DNA of 64,000 nucleotides, from assembly GCA_018222585.1 (NCBI GenBank), contig JAAFAB010000003.1:185781-249780 (forward strand). The letters are read 5' to 3'. This document shows positions 59,540-64,000 of the stretch, one piece after another. Source of the stretch: Paracoccaceae bacterium (GTDB lineage: Bacteria; Pseudomonadota; Alphaproteobacteria; Rhodobacterales; Rhodobacteraceae). Position 1 is the first letter of the stretch; each line of letters begins with the position of its first letter. The notes beneath the pieces were generated by a model. The model worked only from the letters and a program-made list of their open reading frames with translations, ran no database searches and was not told the DNA's origin. The translations under genes and the position numbers were made by a program.

Positions 59540-60604
59540 ATGACAAACGAGGCACTACGCGACCCGGTCATTTTCGACGGGCACAATGACCTGATTCTTC
59601 GGATGATCACCGGGAAGGCAACCGCGAGCGCCCTGCGCGAAGGCTGCATCGATGGGCATATCGACCTGCCGCGCGCCCGCCATGGCGGCTTCGCCGGCGG
59701 CTTCTTCGCCATCTTCGTCCCCGGACCGGGCGAGACTTCCATCCGCATGGAAGAATTCCTGAAACCCGCCTATGACCTGCCGCTGCCACCCCCCGTGGAT
59801 CACGCCACGGCGCTGGAGGTGACCCGGCAGGGATTTGCCGCGGCAGAGGCCCTGCACAGGGAAGGCGTGATCGAGATCTGCACCGATGTCGATGCGCTGG
59901 AGGCCGCGATGGCCGGCCCCGCCATGGCCGCCGTGCTGCATATTGAAGGGGCCGAGGCCATCGGGCCCGACCTCGCCGAACTCGAAGAGTTTCACCGCCT
60001 GGGGCTGCGCTCTCTCGGTCCGGTCTGGAGCCGTCCGACGATCTTCGGTGATGGCGTCCCCTTCCGCTATCCTTCCGATCCCGACACCGGCCCTGGCCTG
60101 ACGGAGGCCGGCACGCGGCTGGTGAAGGAGTGCAACCGGCTGAAGATCCTCGTCGACCTGTCGCATCTCAATGCGAAGGGGTTCGATGACGTGGCCCGGC
60201 TGAGCACCGCCCCCCTGGTGGCAACCCACTCGAATGCATGGAAAATCTGTCCCCACGCCCGCAACCTGACCGACCGCCAGCTGGAGATGATCGCCGAAAG
60301 CGACGGCATGGTCGGCATCAACCTCGCCACCGGCTTCCTGCGGCCCGATGGGCAGATGGCACCGGACATGTCCCTTGATCTGCTGCTCCGCCATCTCGGT
60401 CACCTGATCGCGAAGCTGGGAGAGGATCGCGTCGGATTCGGCTCGGATTTCGACGGGGCCATCGTGCCCGAGGCGATCGGCGACTGCGCAGGGCTGCCGA
60501 ACCTGCGCCGCGCCCTCAGGGAAAGCGGCATCAATGACCGGCTGATGACCAAGCTTTGCCACGGCAACTGGATGCGCGTGCTGCGCCGCACCTGGGAAAG
60601 CTGA
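59540..60604 (+). CDS. Membrane dipeptidase-like metallohydrolase (peptidase M19)
   Basis: A 354-aa renal-dipeptidase family protein with the Zn motif FDGHNDLILRM (His/Asp), IEGAEAIGPDLAEL, the His pair region ILVDLSHLNAKGFDD and VATHSNA, and the late Asp region VGFGSDFDGAIVP. M19 genes are often next to betaine/dimethylglycine/sarcosine catabolic genes, as here; the physiological peptide or amide is unknown. It begins 80 bases after mgdD. Confidence 0.9.
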   Translation: MTNEALRDPVIFDGHNDLILRMITGKATASALREGCIDGHIDLPRARHGGFAGGFFAIFVPGPGETSIRMEEFLKPAYDLPLPPPVDHATALEVTRQGFAAAEALHREGVIEICTDVDALEAAMAGPAMAAVLHIEGAEAIGPDLAELEEFHRLGLRSLGPVWSRPTIFGDGVPFRYPSDPDTGPGLTEAGTRLVKECNRLKILVDLSHLNAKGFDDVARLSTAPLVATHSNAWKICPHARNLTDRQLEMIAESDGMVGINLATGFLRPDGQMAPDMSLDLLLRHLGHLIAKLGEDRVGFGSDFDGAIVPEAIGDCAGLPNLRRALRESGINDRLMTKLCHGNWMRVLRRTWES

Positions 60605-60629
60605 TCCGCGCCCCGACCTCGGCCCGCCC

Positions 60630-62519
60630 TCAGATCGGCGGACCGGCAGACTGTGCCAGCCGGGGCGGAACAGGGACCGAAGGGCGGGTTGCCAGGGTGC
60701 ACGCGTCCGGGTCCGCCGCGTCCGGCCACTGCTTCCCGGCCCAGTGCATCAGCACTTTCCCGGCAGCGGCCTCGTCACCCCGCGCCAGCACCTCGTCCAG
60801 GGCGTCGAGCGCGGAATGCACAGCGGAGGCAGGGGCAAGCGCCTCCTGCACCCGGAGGATCCGGGGGTGCGGCGTCGGCAGCAGTCTTGCGCCAATCAGC
60901 AACTCCTCCTCCAGTTTTTCGCCGGGCCGCAGCCCCGTGAAACGGATCTCGATATCGCCCTGCGGCGTCTCCGCCTCGCGCGGGGTCAGACCGGCATCGC
61001 GGATCATCTGGCGCGCCAGCTGGAGGATCGGCTGCGGCGGCCCCATGTCCAGGACGAAAACCTCGCCCCCGGTGGCATAGTGCCCCGAGAGCAGCGTCAG
61101 CCGCACGGCCTCGGCCCCGGTCATGAAGTATCGGGTGACCTGCGGGTGGGTCACTGTGACCGGTCCGCCCCGGGCGATCTGCTCGGCAAACAGCGGAACG
61201 ACCGAACCGGAAGACCCCATGACATTGCCGAACCGCACCATCGAGAACCGGGTCGGGGTGCCACGCGCAGCCATCTCCTGCATGATCATCTCGGCCAGCC
61301 GTTTGCTGGCCCCCATCACGGACCGCGGCCGTACGGCCTTGTCGGTCGACACCAGGATCATCCGGTCCACCCCGGCCCTGGCCGCGGCCTCGGCCAGGGT
61401 GCGGGTGCCCATGACATTGTTGCGAATGCCTTCGAGGGGTGTCCGTTCCACAAGCGGAACATGCTTGTAGGCGGCGGCGTGGAAGATCACCTGAACCGCC
61501 TGCCGCGCCAAGAGCCGCGCCATGAGCGCGGCGTCGCAGACCGAGCCCAGCACCGGGATCACCTCCGGTGCGGCCTCCGACAGGTCGCGCGAAATCTCGT
61601 AAAGTGCCAGTTCGCTGTGATCGAGCAGGATCAGCCGACGGGGCCCAAGCCGCGCGAGCTGGCGCGAGAGTTCGCCCCCGATGGACCCGCCCGCGCCGGT
61701 CACCAGAACCACCTGGTCGCGGTAGCTGTCACGCATCTCCGGCAGGACCTGCTCCAGCCCCTTCCGGCCCAGCAGTCGCGACAGGTCGGCCGCCGCCCCG
61801 GCGTTGCCCCAGAGTTCGGCCGCGAAGTCCTGCAGGCTCTGCACCTCGCAGGCGGTGCCGGCCAGCGCCTGCCTGGCCCGAAGTTGCGCGGTCGGCGGCA
61901 GGGCCAGGACGATCCGGTCGATCCTAAGCCGCGCCACCAGCGCCGCTGCGCGCGCCGGCGCATGCACCGGCAGGCCCGCCACCCGGCCCCCCTGCCTGAA
62001 ACTCTCGTGGTCGAGGACCCCGAGCACCCGTCGCGACTCGTCCCCGGCCAGGGCTGCCGCCAGCTGCTGTGCCGCGCGTCCCCCTCCCCAGATCAGCAGC
62101 CGCTGCGGACGCCGCGCCAGGGCATGTGCCTGGATCGCCAGCCGCAGCATTGCGAGGCGCCCGGCCATCGAAGCCAGGGTGAACAGAGCGGTCAGCAGCA
62201 GCACCTGGGCAGCGGAGAGAGGCCAGGCCGGCGCCAGGAACAGCAGGAGCGCAAGGGCAGCCCCCTGCGCCAGGCTGCGCGGCAGCCCCTGTTGCTGATA
62301 GGCGCGCAATTTCATCCGGTGCAGACCCAGCAGGGCGCCGAGGGCCATGCAGGTTCCCCACATCGGAGCCAGCAGCATCCCCCCCGGCGTCCCGGGCAGT
62401 GCCAGCACCGTGACCACCACCGCCAGGGTCGCCGCCATTCCGTCCAGCGCCAGCAGCGTGACCGCCTTGCGGCGCGGCCCGAATCCGGTCAGCCAGAGGG
62501 CCAGGAAACGCAGCATCAT
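60630..62519 (-). CDS. FlaA1/WbpM-type nucleotide-sugar 4,6-dehydratase, membrane bound
   Basis: A 629-aa protein with four or five N-terminal membrane helices (residues about 20-130), a first Rossmann-like domain (RLLIWGGGRAAQQLAAAL), and an extended-SDR catalytic domain from about 265 (VLVTGAGGSIGGELSRQLARLG). In place of Tyr-x3-Lys the catalytic block is TDKAVRPRSVMGASKRLAEM; Met at the Tyr position is normal for large FlaA1-family dehydratases acting on UDP-GlcNAc. It likely makes the 4-keto sugar used by the adjacent phosphoglycosyl transferase. Confidence 0.92.
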   Translation of the reverse strand: MMLRFLALWLTGFGPRRKAVTLLALDGMAATLAVVVTVLALPGTPGGMLLAPMWGTCMALGALLGLHRMKLRAYQQQGLPRSLAQGAALALLLFLAPAWPLSAAQVLLLTALFTLASMAGRLAMLRLAIQAHALARRPQRLLIWGGGRAAQQLAAALAGDESRRVLGVLDHESFRQGGRVAGLPVHAPARAAALVARLRIDRIVLALPPTAQLRARQALAGTACEVQSLQDFAAELWGNAGAAADLSRLLGRKGLEQVLPEMRDSYRDQVVLVTGAGGSIGGELSRQLARLGPRRLILLDHSELALYEISRDLSEAAPEVIPVLGSVCDAALMARLLARQAVQVIFHAAAYKHVPLVERTPLEGIRNNVMGTRTLAEAAARAGVDRMILVSTDKAVRPRSVMGASKRLAEMIMQEMAARGTPTRFSMVRFGNVMGSSGSVVPLFAEQIARGGPVTVTHPQVTRYFMTGAEAVRLTLLSGHYATGGEVFVLDMGPPQPILQLARQMIRDAGLTPREAETPQGDIEIRFTGLRPGEKLEEELLIGARLLPTPHPRILRVQEALAPASAVHSALDALDEVLARGDEAAAGKVLMHWAGKQWPDAADPDACTLATRPSVPVPPRLAQSAGPPI

Positions 62520-63130
62520 TCACGTCTCCGACGGGCGGGGAGGAAGGTGCGCGCCACAATCAGCAGATCCAGCCCGAGGCCGCGCCGGGCGGCATAGCGA
62601 AGGTCCAGGCGCGCCTTCACCGGCAGGCAGCGCGTGCGATAGATCCGTTCGGTCTCCTCGGGGCTGCGGCAGGGGGCCAGCAGCGCCGCCTCCCGCCGGT
62701 GGAAGAGTACGGTGGCCAGACCGGTCAGCCCCGGGCGGCATCTCAGAATCCGGGCATAGAGTTGCGGGTAGGCCTCGACGTAACGGCGCAGCGGCGGCCG
62801 GGGTCCGACAACCGAGATGTCCCCGCGCAGCAGGTTCCAGAGCTGCGGCAACTCATCCAGCCGGGAACGCCGCAGCCGTCGTCCAAGCCGCGTGATCCGC
62901 CCCGCCTTGTCCCCGCCGGACACGCCATGATCGTGGGCATCAGGTGTCATGGTACGGAATTTCCACAGGATGAAGGGGTGTTCCGGCGTCCGCATCCGCT
63001 CTGACCCGAAGAGCACCGGGCGGCCGTCGCAGAGCCACACCGCCAGTGCCACCACCAGCAACAGGGGCCAGAGAAGGACGCCCCCCGCGAGGGCCATGAG
63101 CAGGTCGACGCTGCGTTTCCCGGCCGACAT
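62516..63130 (-). CDS. Small undecaprenyl-phosphate sugar-1-phosphate transferase (PglC-like)
   Basis: A 204-aa monotopic phosphoglycosyl transferase with one N-terminal re-entrant helix (LLMALAGGVLLWPLLLVVALAVWL). Catalytic blocks are FILWKFRTMTPDA, the Asp-Glu pair in RRSRLDELPQLWNLLRGDISVVGPRPPL and CRPGLTGLATV. It lacks the large N-terminal domain of WbaP. The start at 63130 forms an ATGA overlap with the upstream epimerase gene; the track ORF is over-extended. It starts lipid-linked surface glycan synthesis. Confidence 0.93.
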   Translation of the reverse strand: MSAGKRSVDLLMALAGGVLLWPLLLVVALAVWLCDGRPVLFGSERMRTPEHPFILWKFRTMTPDAHDHGVSGGDKAGRITRLGRRLRRSRLDELPQLWNLLRGDISVVGPRPPLRRYVEAYPQLYARILRCRPGLTGLATVLFHRREAALLAPCRSPEETERIYRTRCLPVKARLDLRYAARRGLGLDLLIVARTFLPARRRRE

Positions 63131-64000
63131 CAGGCGGCCTCGCGCGCGCGGTGCCACTGGGCCACGAGGGTCCGCGCCGACCCGCTGTCCCTCAGCGTGC
63201 CGCACAGGTCCTGCATCCGGGTCGGATCCAGCGCCATCACCGGCAGGGCCCCGGGCGGCGCGTGTCGCCAGCGCAGCTCCGCCCCTGCCGCGCGCACCAG
63301 GTCGGCCATGGCGACGGGCTGCGGCCCGGTGGCGTTGACAAACGCGGGCAGTTGAGCGGACGGGCAGGACGCCAGCCGCGCCAGCAGCCGCAGCATGTCC
63401 TCCGGCCCGATGTAGGATCGGCGGGGCCCAGCCCCATCGGGGAAGCGATCCAGCACCACCGGCCCCCCCCGGGCGATCGCCCCGAAGAGCTGATCCGCCC
63501 CGGCCAGGTTACCCACCCGCAGCACGACACTGCGCGGCGTGGCGCCATGCCGCACGGAATGCCACTGTTCTATCGCCGCCTCCATCTCCTGCTTGGAGCG
63601 ACCATAGGGGGTGACGGGGGCCGGGGGCATGTCTTCTGCCGCTGGCGCGCCCTCCAGCCCCGCCTGAACGGCGGCGCTGGACAGGTGCAGCACCCGACGG
63701 GCCCCGACCCGCTGCGCCAGTTGCAGCGCGGCACGCGCCAGCACCGCGTTTTGCGCCAGGGCTTCCGGCCCGCCCGAAGTCACGCCCCAGAGGGCCAGCA
63801 CCACCCGCGCCGAAAGGCCACGCGGTAGCGGGCAACCTGGCTGCCATTTCAACACGTCCCCGCCCGGTGAACCCGACCGGGCCTGCCACAGGATACGCCC
63901 GCCCCCGGACGACGCGAATCCCGCCCGCAGCCGGGGCGAGCCAGCCAGCACCGCGCGCAGCAGGCGGCCCACGCGGCCCGAACTGCCCAGCACCAGGAGA
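63130..64000 (-). CDS. NAD-dependent epimerase/dehydratase-family protein (5' end outside window)
   Basis: A partial gene, open through the window end; the GTG start in the track is internal to the frame. The Rossmann motif LGSSGRVG lies at the visible N-terminus. VLHLSSAAVQAG and the catalytic Tyr/Lys in TPYGRSKQEMEAAI follow, then LRVGNLAGADQLFG and RSYIGPEDMLRLLARL. It is an extended SDR of the sugar epimerase type and shares an operon with the transferase and dehydratase. Confidence 0.85.
   Translation of the reverse strand, partial: LLVLGSSGRVGRLLRAVLAGSPRLRAGFASSGGGRILWQARSGSPGGDVLKWQPGCPLPRGLSARVVLALWGVTSGGPEALAQNAVLARAALQLAQRVGARRVLHLSSAAVQAGLEGAPAAEDMPPAPVTPYGRSKQEMEAAIEQWHSVRHGATPRSVVLRVGNLAGADQLFGAIARGGPVVLDRFPDGAGPRRSYIGPEDMLRLLARLASCPSAQLPAFVNATGPQPVAMADLVRAAGAELRWRHAPPGALPVMALDPTRMQDLCGTLRDSGSARTLVAQWHRAREAA

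Noticed and set aside
1-64000. Mobile elements, CRISPR arrays, tRNA/rRNA genes
   Set aside because: I looked for transposases, integrases, direct-repeat arrays and tRNA-like cloverleaf sequences and found none I could support; only short palindromic repeats are present.

Overview
The window is high-GC DNA from a free-living alphaproteobacterium, most likely a Rhodobacterales/Paracoccaceae (roseobacter-type) chromosome. The reasons are the gene content (two TRAP transporters, a phn island, the N-methylglutamate cluster, a LigM-type demethylase), dense ATGA-coupled operons, and the family-typical gyrB 3' end. I see no IS element, prophage, CRISPR array, rRNA or tRNA. Most ORF-track entries are antisense or out-of-phase shadows of real genes.

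Layout. (1) 1-1160: 3' end of gyrB and its terminator. (2) 1.2-10.5 kb: an uncharacterised catabolic island. A leftward arm carries a Tat-type amidohydrolase, an IclR regulator and an intradiol dioxygenase. A rightward arm carries a citrate-synthase-fold lyase, a CaiB CoA-transferase, a YciI protein, a TRAP transporter and an FMN reductase. (3) 10.6-25.5 kb: a phosphonate (C-P lyase-type) island: phnFGHIJKL, a PhnM-like gene and a TIM-barrel gene; a divergent methyltransferase-phnM pair; then phnCDEE, a hexapeptide acyltransferase and two half-size permeases. PhnJ here lacks the Fe-S cysteine motif, and PhnI and PhnG also look divergent. This is the strongest candidate for an undescribed variant system. 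A shared ATTCATTCGGAY motif lies at all three promoter regions.

(4) 25.6-47.7 kb: tetrahydrofolate-linked aromatic O-demethylation and gallate/protocatechuate meta-cleavage. It holds metF, a TRAP transporter, ligM, a GntR regulator, a hydrolase, ligAB, folB, an aldehyde dehydrogenase, MarR and double-HTH LysR regulators, galB, a VOC dioxygenase, a CHA aldolase, galD, and further away folD-purU. An AATGTATACATT-like palindrome precedes metF, the TRAP operon, ligM, the GntR gene/ligAB operon and folD. This suggests one regulon that strips methyl groups from lignin-type aromatics and oxidises them methyl-THF -> methylene-THF -> formyl-THF -> formate.

(5) 48.1-60.6 kb: a methylamine N-methylglutamate pathway cluster: an XRE-cupin regulator, mgsABC-like split glutamate synthase, a gmaS/glnT-type synthetase, a GlxA-type AraC regulator, four-subunit sarcosine oxidase/N-methylglutamate dehydrogenase genes, and an M19 dipeptidase. 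(6) 60.6-64.0 kb: surface polysaccharide genes, leftward: an epimerase-like gene cut by the window edge, a small phosphoglycosyl transferase, and a FlaA1/WbpM-type dehydratase.

The common thread of regions 3-5 is use of methylated or C1-bearing compounds (phosphonates, methoxy-aromatics, methylamine) with folate as carrier. Intergenic spacers carry a dispersed family of short palindromes (GGTGGGA-N4-TCCCACC and relatives).
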